This document shows positions 1 through 11,331 of a stretch of DNA of 64,000 nt, one piece after another (the stretch's first letter is position 1; every line of letters starts with the position of its first letter). The position numbers and the translations under genes were made by a program. The stretch covers positions 1 to 64,000 of the forward strand of contig VIIQ02000693.1 in assembly GCA_007449985.2 (NCBI GenBank). Reading direction: 5' to 3'. Source of the stretch: Desmodesmus armatus (taxonomy: Eukaryota; Chlorophyta; Chlorophyceae; Sphaeropleales; Scenedesmaceae). The notes under the pieces are model-generated. The model ran no database searches, was not told the origin of the DNA, and worked only from the letters and a program-made list of their open reading frames with translations.

Positions 1-144
1 AACCATACTGTCTGTGACGTACAATCAGCACCTTTCTGTCATGGGGTCAATGCAAGACACTGAACATACCATAGATTACAGCATCACACACAAAAGCTGT
101 GTGTTTGCAAGGAGGCGGCCAGCAGTAGAACAGCTTGCACTCCG

Positions 145-3100
145 CGCGAGGCGTATCTGAAGCATTGCAAGCTGCGGCCTGCAACCGCCACAAACAGCCA
201 GCACCCGCCCCTGAGGCTCTGAGAACCCACACAACCTACTCCATGGCCCCTATGACACAAGCATTGTAGGGGGGGGCATCCTCAGAACCCGCTGGCGTGG
301 CCGCAATGCTGCTAGCAATGCTTGCAAGCAAAGGTGGTGTGTGTGGGGTGTTTTTGGGGGGGGGGGGGGGAAGGTGGAGGGGGGGGGGGGTAAATGGCCT
401 GTCCCTTGATGTCTGGCTCCTCAAATGTGACATGTGCCTTCAGTTTGAGCCTGTAGGTACTTGTTGGCAGTGGCGCGCTGTGCTGAGCATTGCGTCATGG
501 CCTCGCAAGGGGGGTTTGATGCCCCGAAACAAGGGATTTTGAGTTTTTGGGGCGATGTGAGTTATGGTTGAAAACAGGCTGCTTATGCTGTGGGAATCAC
601 TGCCAGACTCCTATGGTACCAAATCCATTGCTTAAGGCATGTTTGGTCCCCTGTACAGGCAAGCGCTGCCTGTCGCTTGTCGCCAAGTGGTGTGACTTGA
701 GGCGTATCTGAAGCATTGCAAGCTGCGGCCTGCAACGCCACAAACAGCCAGCACCAACCCTGAGGGCTCTGAAAACCCCACAACCCTACTCCATGGCCCC
801 TATGACACAAACATTGTAGGGGGGGCATCCTCAGAAACCCGCTGGCGTGGCGGCAATGCTGCAAGCAATGCATGCAAGCAAAGGGGGTGTGTGTGTGTGG
901 GGGGGGGGTGTTGGGGGGGGGGGGGGGGGGGGAAGGTGGAGGGGGGGGGGGGGTAAATGCCTGTCCTTGATGTTGGCTCCTCAATGTGACATGTGGCCTT
1001 CAGTTTGAGCCTGAGTACTTGTTGGCAGTGGCGCGCTGTGCTGAGCATGCGTCATGGCCCTCGCAAGGGGGGTTTTGATGCCCGAAACAAGGGATTTTGA
1101 GTTTTGGGCGATGTGAGTTATGGTTGAAAACAGGCTGCTTATGCTGTGGGAATCACTGCCAGAGCCCTATGGTACAAATCCATTGCTTAAGGCATGTTTG
1201 GTCCCTGTACAGGCAGCGCTGCCTGTCGCTGTCGCCAAGTGGTGGGACGAGGCGTATCTGAAGCATTGCAAGCTGCGGCCTGCAACCGCCACAAACAGCC
1301 AGCACCAACCCTGAGGGCTCTGAAAACCCCACAACCCTACTCCATGGCCCCTATGACACAAACATTGTAGGGGGGTGCATCCTCAGAAACCCGCTGGCGT
1401 GGCCGCAATGCTGCTAGCAATGCTTGCAAGCAAAGGGGTGGTGGTGTGTGGGGGTGGTTGGGGGGGGGGGGGGGGGAGGTGAGGGGGGGGGGGGGGGGTA
1501 AATGGCCTGTCCCTTGATGTCTGGCTCCTCAAATGTGACATGTGGCCTTCAGTTTGAGCCTGTAGGTACTTGTTGGCAGTGGCGCGCTGTGCTGAGCATT
1601 GCGTCATGGCCTCGCAAGGGGGTTTTGATGCCCCGAAACAAGGGATTTTGAGTTTTGGGGCGATGTGAGTTATGGTTGAAAACAGGCTGCTTATGCTGTG
1701 GGAATCACTGCCAGAGCCTCCTATGGTACCAAATCCATTGCTTAAGGCATGTTTGGTCCCCTGTACAGGCAGCGCTGCCTGTCGCTTGTCGCCAAGTGGT
1801 GTGACTTGAGGCGTATCTGAAGCATTGCAAGCTGCGGCCTGCAACCGCCACAAACAGCCAGCACCAACCCTGAGGGCTCTGAAAACCCCACAACCCTACT
1901 CCATGGCCCCTATGACACAAACATTGTAGGGGGTGCATCCTCAGAAACCGCTGGCGTGGCGGCAATGCTGCAAGCAATGCATGCAAGCAAAGGGTGGTGT
2001 GTGTGTTGGGGGGGGGGGGGTGTTTGGGGGGGGGGGGGGGGAGGTGGAGGGGGGGGGGGTAAATGGCCTGTCCCTTGATGTCTGGCTCCTCAAATGTGAC
2101 ATGTGGCCTTCAGTTTGAGCCTGTAGGTACTTGTTGGCAGTGGCGCGCTGTGCTGAGCATTGCGTCATGGCCTCGCAAGGGGGTTTTGATGCCCCGAAAC
2201 AAGGGATTTTGAGTTTTTGGGGCGATGTGAGTTATGGTTGAAAACAGGCTGCTTATGCTGTGGGAATCACTGCCAGAGCCTCCTATGGTACCAAATCCAT
2301 TGCTTAAGGCATGTTTGGTCCCCTGTACAGGCAGCGCTGCCTGTCGCTTGTCGCCAAGTGGTGTGACTTGAGGCGTATCTGAAGCATTGCAAGCTGCGGC
2401 CTGCAACCGCCACAAACAGCCAGCACCAACCCTGAGGGCTCTGAAAACCCCACAACCCTACTCCATGGCCCCTATGACACAAACATTGTAGGGGGGTGCA
2501 TCCTCAGAAACCGCTGGCGTGGCCGCAATGCTGCTAGCAATGCATGCAAGCAAAAGGGGGTGTGTGTGGGGTGTTTGGGGGGGGGGGGGGGGGGAGGTGG
2601 GGGGGGGGGGTAAATGGCCTGTCCCTTGATGTCTGGCTCCTCAAATGTGACATGTGGCCTTCAGTTTGAGCCTGTAGGTACTTGTTGGCAGTGGCGCGCT
2701 GTGCTGAGCATTGCGTCATGGCCTCGCAAGGGGGGTTTTGATGCCCCGAAACAAGGGATTTTGAGTTTTTGGGGCGATGTGAGTTATGGTTGAAAACAGG
2801 CTGCTTATGCTGTGGGAATCACTGCCAGAGCCTCCTATGGTACCAAATCCATTGCTTAAGGCATGTTTGGTCCCCTGTACAGGCAGCGCTGCCTGTCGCT
2901 TGTCGCCAAGTGGTGTGACTTGAGGCGTATCTGAAGCATTGCAAGCTGCGGCCTGCAACCGCCACAAACAGCCAGCACCAACCCTGAGGGCTCTGAAAAC
3001 CCCAAACCCTACTCCATGGCCCCTATGACACAAACATTGTAGGGGGGTGCATCCTCAGAAACCCGCTGGCGTGGCCGCAATGCTGCTAGCAATGCTTGCA

Positions 3101-3251
3101 AGCAAAGGGTGGTGTGTGTGTGTGGGGGTGGGGGGGGGGGTGTGGAGGGGGGGGGTAAATGGCCTGTCCCTTGATGTCTGGCTCCTCAAATGTGACATGT
3201 GGCCTTCAGTCTGAGCCTGTAGGTACTTGTTGGCAGTGGCGCGCTGTGCTG
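145..3251. repeat. Tandem satellite, about 555-bp monomer, poly-G tracts
   Basis: About 5.6 head-to-tail copies. The anchor AAGCATTGCAAGCTGCGGCC recurs near 160, 711, 1261, 1820, 2382 and 2934, giving spacings of 550-562 bp. Each monomer carries two long G runs (10-20 G) separated by a short GAGGTGGA-like spacer, so the G-rich strand could form quadruplexes. Copy-to-copy length differences sit mostly in these runs. The second monomer (about 600-1240) lacks many single bases that the other copies share. The array stops abruptly at about 3251, in the middle of a monomer. Proline-rich frames on the minus strand only reflect the G runs; I see no gene here. Confidence 0.95.
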
Positions 3252-4051
3252 AACACTTTCAAACAGTCAACATGCCACTGCTACCAACCAATCGTATGAA
3301 ACTCATCAGCACCAGAGGGGCTTACTTGACAGAGACCTGCTTGGCAGCTGCAAACAATGACTAGGCGCTGAGACAGATAAACAATGCTGGATTTGGTCAA
3401 AAGCTGTTGTGTGCTGAACATCTACCTGACTGTAGGAGGCTGTAGAAAGCTGGTTCAATCAAATCAGTTACCTGTAGCTATGAAACTCAAGAGCTCATGG
3501 CCATTCACTAATATCACAGGGTTTCCTGTGCTTGCTTTGAACAAGTTGCCCAGTCAGCGTGACTTGCCCTTGGCATGTGCAAGTCACCCGCAACCCCGGC
3601 GATTGACTCAACTGACTTGCCTCTTCACTGAGTGTGCCACAAGACTCATGAGCCCCTCCTTGCACATGCTGAGACTCCAACAACGTTGCTGCCACCCTTG
3701 CCCATGCACCAGGGTGGTACACGGTGGCACCCCCCGCGCTACACAACTTGAATTGAATCAGTGTGCTACCATAGTGCAGCACTACAATGATGATACTCTG
3801 CTAAAATGCAGCAGCAGCAGCACCAAGCTGCACTGCTCAATGACAACCCCGTAATCACCTCCCTGCACAGGTCAAACAACCAAATCTTCTGCCGCGCATG
3901 CGGCCCAACAAGCTTGCTGACTGGGGTGCAGGCAGCACCACACCTGCTGCCTACCACAAAGTGCGCGGCATAGACAGCGCGGGATGCATGCTGCCTTGCG
4001 GCAGCACTGCACACCCAACAGTACAGCAGACGATGCAGCAGCAAGCTGCGC
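3252..4051. other. Non-coding spacer between satellite and KDZ gene
   Basis: Ordinary mixed sequence between the satellite edge and the stop codon of the transposase gene. It should hold the transposase 3' UTR, but I found no TGTAA signal on the minus strand (TTACA on the plus strand). There is a short CAG run near 3808. I could not see a terminal inverted repeat that would mark an element end. Confidence 0.5.
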
Positions 4052-7000
4052 TCAACCCTGCCGGCGCTCATCCCTGATGGCCTGCTGTGTTGCCCGTGCT
4101 GCCGTCAGCTGCCGACGCACTGCATGCAGGCCAGACCGAGTCAACGCCAACAATCCCTCATGTAGAGCCTGGTCCCCAGCCTGTGCAGGCTGCACCCAGC
4201 TTGTATACACACCGCTGCCACTGTCCCTAAGCTGCGCTTCTTGCTGCTCATAATACATCACCAGGCTGTCTGCATCACCCTTGATCTTGATCTTGTGCTC
4301 TTGTGCTCGCAGCAGGCTATTGTATGCCGCCCAGTACTTCAGCTTGTCCTTGAACAGCCGCACACCTGCAACAGTACAGCACCAAAGTACTACTCAACGG
4401 TTGACGGGCGCATGGCCAAGGCCTGCACTCAGCTTCATTGAAACCTGCATCATCCCAGCATGCGTACCTTAGCCAAGGGGTTCTGACTGATAACGGTAGT
4501 TAGTTAGGTCTTGGTTTAGTGGCTTATTTTCAGTGAGGTATATAGATTTCAGCATAGCTCTATGCCTGTGCCTGAGCGCTTTCACCACCACACTAGCCTT
4601 GAGATCTCACCAACCGTTGACACAGCCCCTCAAGCATCATGTTGTGTCACAACCTGCTCACCTGTTGCATCCTCAGGAATGCCCCTGAAGGCCCAAGGGA
4701 AATCTCCAGCCACCACTTGCTCGGCCGTGATGTCATCTGGCCTGTTGTTGCTGCCCTGTGCCCTGATGCAGTTGTACTTGTCAACCAGCTGCTTGATGCG
4801 CGCTTTGTGGTCGCCCATACGGTCCTGCACCGCCTTGCGCTCTTTGGGGGTCAGCAGTGCTGACCCCTTGTCAGGTTGACCTGCAGCACAACAATGGCTA
4901 CCGAGTGATGCCGGCTTACAGAGCAGAGCTGCAACAACCCAGAGACTGCACAGAGGAAAGGAACTGACTAGTTCAGTTCTGCTCTGTCATGTTAATATAG
5001 CTAGCATGCAAAACTGACATATGTTGGCACGGGTTACATGATGTTGTCCCCCCCCCCCTGCCCCCCAGTCGCATAGTCTCACCTTTGAGCTTGTACCTCT
5101 GCTTCTCCACCATCAGGTACGTAGCCTCCATAGCATCCTCGTAGTCACAGCACTGGTACTCTGCCAGCTCCTGCAACCACTGCTGCACCCCCACACCACC
5201 GCTGCCTGTGGCCGCCCAGAGGTGTAGCTTGTTGTGCATTGCAGCAACCTGCTGCGCAAATGTCAACACCCTGGATGCTGTTTCACCTGCTGAGCCAACC
5301 CGCTGCAAACCGCCCACCTGCCGCTGCAGTGACTGGATGTCCAGCAAAAGATCAGCTGCCAGTTGAGCCATGGAAGGCAAGGGCTGCTGCTGCTGCTGCT
5401 GCTGCTGCTGACCTTGTTGCCCCTGCCCAGCTGGCTGTGTGGAGGGGCCTGGTTGTGCGCTGCTGCCATGCACTGCACCCCAGCTGGCGCAGGGCTCCAA
5501 GCGCTGCCTGAGATTCTGCAGACTGCAAACAGCACACGCGCGCGGCGCAAGCACGCACAACAAATGACAGCGATATGGTCGACTCTGTTCATGGGCAAGC
5601 AAATCACTCACCAGGCAGTCCTCAACCTCAGGCACAGCATGCCTGGCCGAACAGACCCGCCCTGATACATACTGTCACAGTTGACCCAGCAATCCAGGAC
5701 ACTACTGCGGCACAGCTTGGGCTTTGCAGTGTCGTCTACGAGTGATTGCATCTTGATGACCTGCTGATTGTCATAGCAACACTCCCATGTCATACACCCA
5801 GCAAAGACTGTCAGGCTGAGGCTGGCGGTTGTAACCAACATGCACATGTCCGGTGCATCCAGGTTGACCCACCTGCGTTCGAGCTTTGGCAGCTTTTGCT
5901 TCAGCTTGCTGACCAGCTGCTGCACCTGAAACATCATGTCATCATCGGACAACACCAGGTCAGCGCCGTTGAAGCACGCCAGCACATCAGCCAGAGTCCT
6001 GGTTTCCTGCACAGCCTTGATCAGCTGGACATACTGCGCCGCAGGAGACAACTTCTGGTTGGCACGCCGTGAATGCTCTGCAGGCAGGGCAAAGCACATG
6101 ACATCAATACACAACCGCTTAGTGCCACCGTTTGCACTCACCAACACACCAGACATGAGTGTCGCTGCGGCGGCACCGGTGACCTTTGGCTTGCTGTTGT
6201 AGTAAGATTACAGCGGCTGAAGCTGCCGTGTCTGTCAACAAAAACAAGTGGATAGGGCACCGGTGACCTTTGGCTTGCTGGTGCAGTGTTGATGATCACC
6301 AAGCGCACGCATGGCAGCCCGGCGTGTCATGCAGGTGGCTATTATTCAAACTTGCAGCGCAGCACGGTGGATGTATTTGGCATTTGTAAGACCATGCACA
6401 CCTTGAGCTGCTGCCACAACGGCTGCACCGATGGCCTCAATGACTTCTCTCTGCTGGATATCCACGCCGTAGACGCTGGCCGCTTCCTCGTATGCGCTTT
6501 GCCAAGCCTTGCCTGCAGCTTGCAGCTTGGCCAGTGCTCCAGTAGTGCCATCAAAGAACCTGCGCAACACATAACAACCTTTGTGTGCAGCTACCTTGGC
6601 AATGCAGGGAGGTGGGCAGCATGCATCATCAGCAGCTGCTGGAATGTTCATGACACGAACCCCTGGTGACCACTCAGCTGGCTCCTGGAGGTCTGTCATC
6701 TCACACCGTACCACCTGCAGCGTGCCATCAGGTGACACGCAACTTGCTCTGGAATCTCAATTATGCGCACAGTATGGCTTATGACAGTGATGGCTTAGGC
6801 TTACCGTTTGTGCAGTGTGCCGCACAGGTTGCGTTGTTTGTCCAGGTTCCAGTCCCAAAGCACTTCAGTCAGGTGATCGGTGCTGCCTGTGTGCAAGGTA
6901 CGGCACAAACAATGTTTGACTGGCAACCCAGGAATTGCTTAGTACTAGCTGTTGTGTGGCAGATCTTGGCATGCAGCATGTTGACCTGAGACATGAGACC

Positions 7001-10000
7001 ACAAAGCTGGCCCAGAAGAAGGCAGCTGCTGCCTGCTTGCAAGCAAACGAGCTAGCTCCGCTGGCCACCAAAACTTGCCACTTACCGCCTGGAGACATCC
7101 GCCTGACAATGAACCCCCAGGGGCTGACAAAGGCGTTAATCCGCTCAGTGAACTCTCCATCTTCAAGACCTAGCCCGGTGCGGTACAAGGGGCCAAAGAG
7201 GACCTGGTTTGAGCACAAACATATCAGGCAGGTGTCCACATGAGCAGGCTGCAAACTGTGTGTTGAGTCAAAACAGGCTGCCAGTCAGGTAACGTACATA
7301 GTCACAACACGGACTAGAAGTAACCGTGCAGCGTGTGCATGGCGCCCCCCATGCACACTGCACGGCACAAACAGGCGCAACGGGTTGAAAGCCACAACAC
7401 TATCCTGAACACATACGCAAACCTGAAAGCCATGTGTCACTAAATGCCAGCGCACGCGCGCACCCCCCCCCCCCCCCCCCCCAAACCTGCGCGTGCACCC
7501 ACCCGCAACCATGCCCACACGTGGCGCGCACACACATGAACCTACATGCAAGAAGGCATGCATGCATCTCCCAACATAACCCTAGACGAAAAACATTGCG
7601 TGCTTGTGCCCTTACACACGTGCATGCTCCTGCACACATTCCAGCTGCCGCAACCCAGATGTGCTAGCAAGCTCCCTAGTCAGCGGCCTTGCGTGTGGTG
7701 CACCTGATCGCACACCCAATCCATTGCTCGCCCTGCTGATCACCTTACTTGCTGATCACCTACTTGCGCGCACTGCTGACCAGCTGCCTGCAGCCTGCTT
7801 GCCCCTTTGTTTTGCGCACTCATGCCTCCCCCTCCCCCCCCCACCACACACACCCAAGCTGCAAGTGGCCCACTCTGTCACTCATGCCTCCCCCCCCCCC
7901 ACACACACACACCCAAGCACACCTCACCTGGCACCACCAGACATGGGTACTGGAGTGCATGGCTGACGTGGCAGGCGTGATGTCCTGGACCTGCTGCTGT
8001 GTCACCACCAACTGGGTGGGCAGCTCCGCAACCAGGCGGGCCACTTTTACATCACCAGCAGCGCGCTTGAGGCCGATGTTCTCCACCACCTTGGCAATCC
8101 AGGCATACCACTTGCACACCAGGTCTCCAAAGAAGAAGCGCCCTCTGAGCTGGGACAGCACTGCGTGCAGCGCATGACAACAGTGCATGCAGACAAACGC
8201 TGTGCATACCACAACGCGATGTGAGCCCAACACACCCAAGGGCCATGTCGTGACTGTACACCCAAAGAGAGTTTGTTCTACTGCTGCTATCTGCGCGATA
8301 GCCTAGTGATTTCAAGTGATGGGGAAAAAATCGGTAATGCTGCATGGGATGCACAAATAAAACCCAGACAACAGAATGAGCCTAGCAAAAACAACACGAC
8401 GCGCAACTGTGCTCACCAGCCAGCATCAGGTAGGCATAGCCATACCGCTCGTGGCCGTAGGCAGCGGGCATTGTGGCCATGCTGAGCAGGACCAGGTGCG
8501 GGCACCCCAGCAGGAACCGCCCTGTGACCCGCTTATTGTCGGCGCGCCCCTTGCGGTCACCGGCTGCATGGTAGCTGCTGTTGCCACACAGCTTGTCTTG
8601 CTTGACGCGGTCGCTGCAGGCGTCCACAAGGTCCATCACACCTCGGACGTGCCTGATGCAAGTACAGGTCAGCACACAGGCTCAGGGCCACACAGGCTTG
8701 TGCGGACCAAGTGGCCTTCCGTCGCATGCAGCTATGCAAGAAGCAGTACTGCAGCCATTGCCGGATCTGACAGCACAAAGACGCACGTGTCAACACTCTC
8801 GCACATTGCGGTATGATGCGGCAACCATCTCAACAATAATGCACTGCTGGCTGCACAGCAGTGCCCCACATGGGCGGTCTTGGGCACCCTAGGCCTAGAG
8901 ACGGCGCATCCCACCTGTCAGGCACCGCCAGGCTGCCTGGAACGCCCTCATATCTGCTCCTGTAGTTGTTCTGCTGCAGGTCCAACACGTCCAGTTTGAG
9001 GTTGCCATCGGCATGGGCGCAGTGCAGGTGTGTGCCCCCACAGCACACAGGGCACTCCTCCTGCTTGACACCACGGCACCGCTCCAGGTGATGCTGCAGC
9101 TCCCGGAACACTGTGTAGCCACTGCTCAAAGCCTCATGGTCAATGCTCCGCACCTGTATGGCAAGGGGGGGGGGTGCAGCGAGTGCGCCTGTGAGATATC
9201 TGTGGTAGTCTCAGGTGCGTCAACCGACAACAAAGCTGTTATAAAACGCTGACCTGTGTTGGACACTTGTGCGCGCGTTTGCCGACAGCATCAAGCCATT
9301 GAAGGTTCAAGAAAGGTGGTGAAGGGCAGGGCGGGCGACAATGCAAAGCTCAATTCAGCCATGCAGTTGGTCAACAGACATGGGATGTTCTGGCAGCCCA
9401 CCTGGTTGTAAACACGGGCACCAACTGCATCCAGAGCCTTGGCACGACTCTCCCACCCTGTCGGGCGCTGAAGCAGCAGCTCCTGCCGAATGCGGGTGAG
9501 CTCGCGCAGCTCCAAGAACGTCTGGTTGTTGGAGTGCAGGCTGTGAGGGTACAGCCTCAACTGCAGCAAGTCCGCCCATGACTGCCACTTCTCCTTCCCA
9601 CAGCCGCTGCATATGTAGAGGGCCTTGACAAAATCAAGGCGGCCTGCAGCACATGCATGCAGCAAAGGAGGGCAGCAACATCATGGAACACAGTCAAACG
9701 CAAGGCAGCTGGCTGTGCACACGCGCAGCCACAGGGGTGGGATGGTGAGGTTACCTGCAGCTCAGCTGCCAAGGATTGCTACAAATCCTGCATCCATTGG
9801 CACCGGCTGCCATACGGTTCTCTTTCACCAGCCCAAAGCCTGTCTTCCATACGCACCATAGCCTGTGATGACGATAAGCTTCTTCTGCTTGTCCTTGTCA
9901 TATGTAGCGGGAGCCAACGTCCAGCCCCCGCTGCCACAACTGCATGGACCTGGTGGCGTGTTATAGCACCTCGGGAGGTCCACCCAGTCCTCCTGCTGTG

Positions 10001-10823
10001 GGTCATACTGCAGCTGAGTGGGCCTCAGCGGCTGCCTGAACCCATTCAGCAGGCCCTCGCGTTCATGGGTGTGCGCCCAGCTGTGCTGCTGCTGGTCGTG
10101 TGCTTCACACAGCAGCAGCCCACCCTGCTGGCAGCTGCAGCACCTGACTGTTGCCACTGCTGAACAGCCTGTATGCTGGCACTGCAGACCTGCTGGCACT
10201 GACTGTGCTTTCACCAAGCCTTCCAGCAACTCAGCCACTTGTGCCTGCTTGAGGCCCTCTGGGTCCTGCTCACGAAGGCGCTCCTCTGCAGGCAGTAAAG
10301 ATGAAGCAATGGCAACGAAGCACTTAGTGATCGCCTTGGTGTTGAGTGCTGAGAGCGAAGCCAGCACTGCTCAGGTGATGCGGCAGCATTGACCACAACA
10401 CCTACCTCTGTACCCGCTGTCAAGCTCTGCCACCATGCCAACCTCATCTGCAGACAGCTGGTGCAGGTTTTGCTCAAAGGTGCTGTCAGGGTGTGCACCG
10501 TGCTGCTGCTGCTGCTGTTGCTGCGATGGCCCGGGCCTTTGCCCAGCTGCCTGCTGTGGGAGTGTCGGACCCCTGTGCTCCTGGTGCTGCCGTTCCTGCT
10601 GCTGCAACTTCTGTTCTCTGAGTCGAGCCTTGTTGCTGGCCAGCTCCTGCCGCAGCTCTGACTCGAGGTGCTGGGCATTGGCCTCTGCTGTTGCTTCTGC
10701 CTCTGCTGCTGTCCGCTTCTTTCTGACCCGCTTGGGTTTGTCTCCATTAGCTGCTGCACTCTGCGCTATCTCATCAGCTAGCAAAGTTTCTAGCTCCTCT
10801 GTTGTGGAGTCACGCTTTGGCAT
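4052..10823 (-). CDS. KDZ-superfamily transposase, 13 exons, 1152 aa
   Basis: A DDE-type cut-and-paste transposase of the Kyakuja-Dileera-Zisupton superfamily. Exons, 5' to 3' on the minus strand: 10823-10406, 10366-9857, 9643-9402, 9153-8915, 8652-8417, 8160-7928, 7248-7086, 6886-6805, 6559-6402, 6077-5873, 5522-5083, 4880-4662, 4365-4052. All boundaries are GT-AG, the phases chain, and the sum is 1153 codons including the stop. Visible: a basic, coiled N-terminus with a Gln run; CSCG and CSGC zinc knuckles; CPVC (about 424-427) followed by ADGN with Asp439; TGRFLLGCPH then GHERYGYAY; FGDLVCKWY with Asp561; and GLEDGEFTER with Glu658. These match the family's zinc cluster, DGN, D-x-x-C-K and GE-ER blocks, so the catalytic triad looks complete. 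The first intron is only 39 nt and least certain. A small extra exon near 6149-6190 is possible. The intact frame suggests a recent or domesticated copy. Confidence 0.85.
6173..6280 (-). repeat. 24-bp direct duplication in a KDZ intron
   Basis: The 24 bases at 6173-6196 and at 6257-6280 are identical, 84 bp apart. On the minus strand each copy begins with a CAG-type 3' splice site and continues into the start of a possible small exon (6149-6190 region, ending at a GTGAGT donor). Only the copy at 6173-6196 is followed by that reading frame. It resembles the exon-edge duplications seen in four other genes here. Confidence 0.7.
7463..7482. repeat. Poly-C tract in KDZ intron
   Basis: Run of about 20 C inside a KDZ intron, in a CA/CCC-rich stretch (7440-7530). 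Another C/A-rich stretch lies at 7810-7915. They are non-coding simple sequence. Confidence 0.9.
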
Positions 10824-11331
10824 TGGCCTGATCTGGACTAGTCGTTGATCTCAACAAGGCTTGCTTGCTGTGGAGTGGGGACGTTCAGCGTTGAGAGATA
10901 CCAAGATACTTGAAATCGTTTCTGAGCGATAAATGATGATGCCTGCGGCAGTCTGGGGCTTTCTGGACGATAAAATCCCTAAAGGAGGTATGTTGGTTGC
11001 GTGTGTGCAACAAGGGATGTAACAACTACGTTGAACGCTGACGTGCAACCTGGACCTGGGACGGGTTTGCACGCATATGTGCAACAAGGACCCCCGCGCC
11101 GTAGTGTAGTCCCTGCAACAACTGGACGGCCGTATACGACCAAATACGATGTTGTGCCGCGTCAACCTGGCCTCATCGTGTGCCCTCCCTGAGCCCAAAA
11201 CGCCATGTGGTCAGCGGTAGTAGTCACTGACAACTGATGACGAACTGACATCCAGGTCATCACTTGTTGCTGCGGTAGTCTGAAGATTTGTGTGGGTAGC
11301 AGCTGCGCCAGTCTTGCCATAGACGGATACA
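10824..11331. promoter_or_regulatory. Divergent intergenic region, KDZ gene / 580-aa ORF
   Basis: 508 bp separate the KDZ start codon (minus) from the start of the 11332 ORF (plus), so both 5' regions, and presumably both promoters, must lie here. The sequence is less repetitive than its surroundings. I see no clear TATA box or terminal inverted repeat. The arrangement could mean that both ORFs belong to one element. Confidence 0.45.

Noticed and set aside
583..984. Proline-rich small proteins in the satellite
   Set aside because: They are produced by poly-G runs read on the minus strand and change with each monomer's indels.
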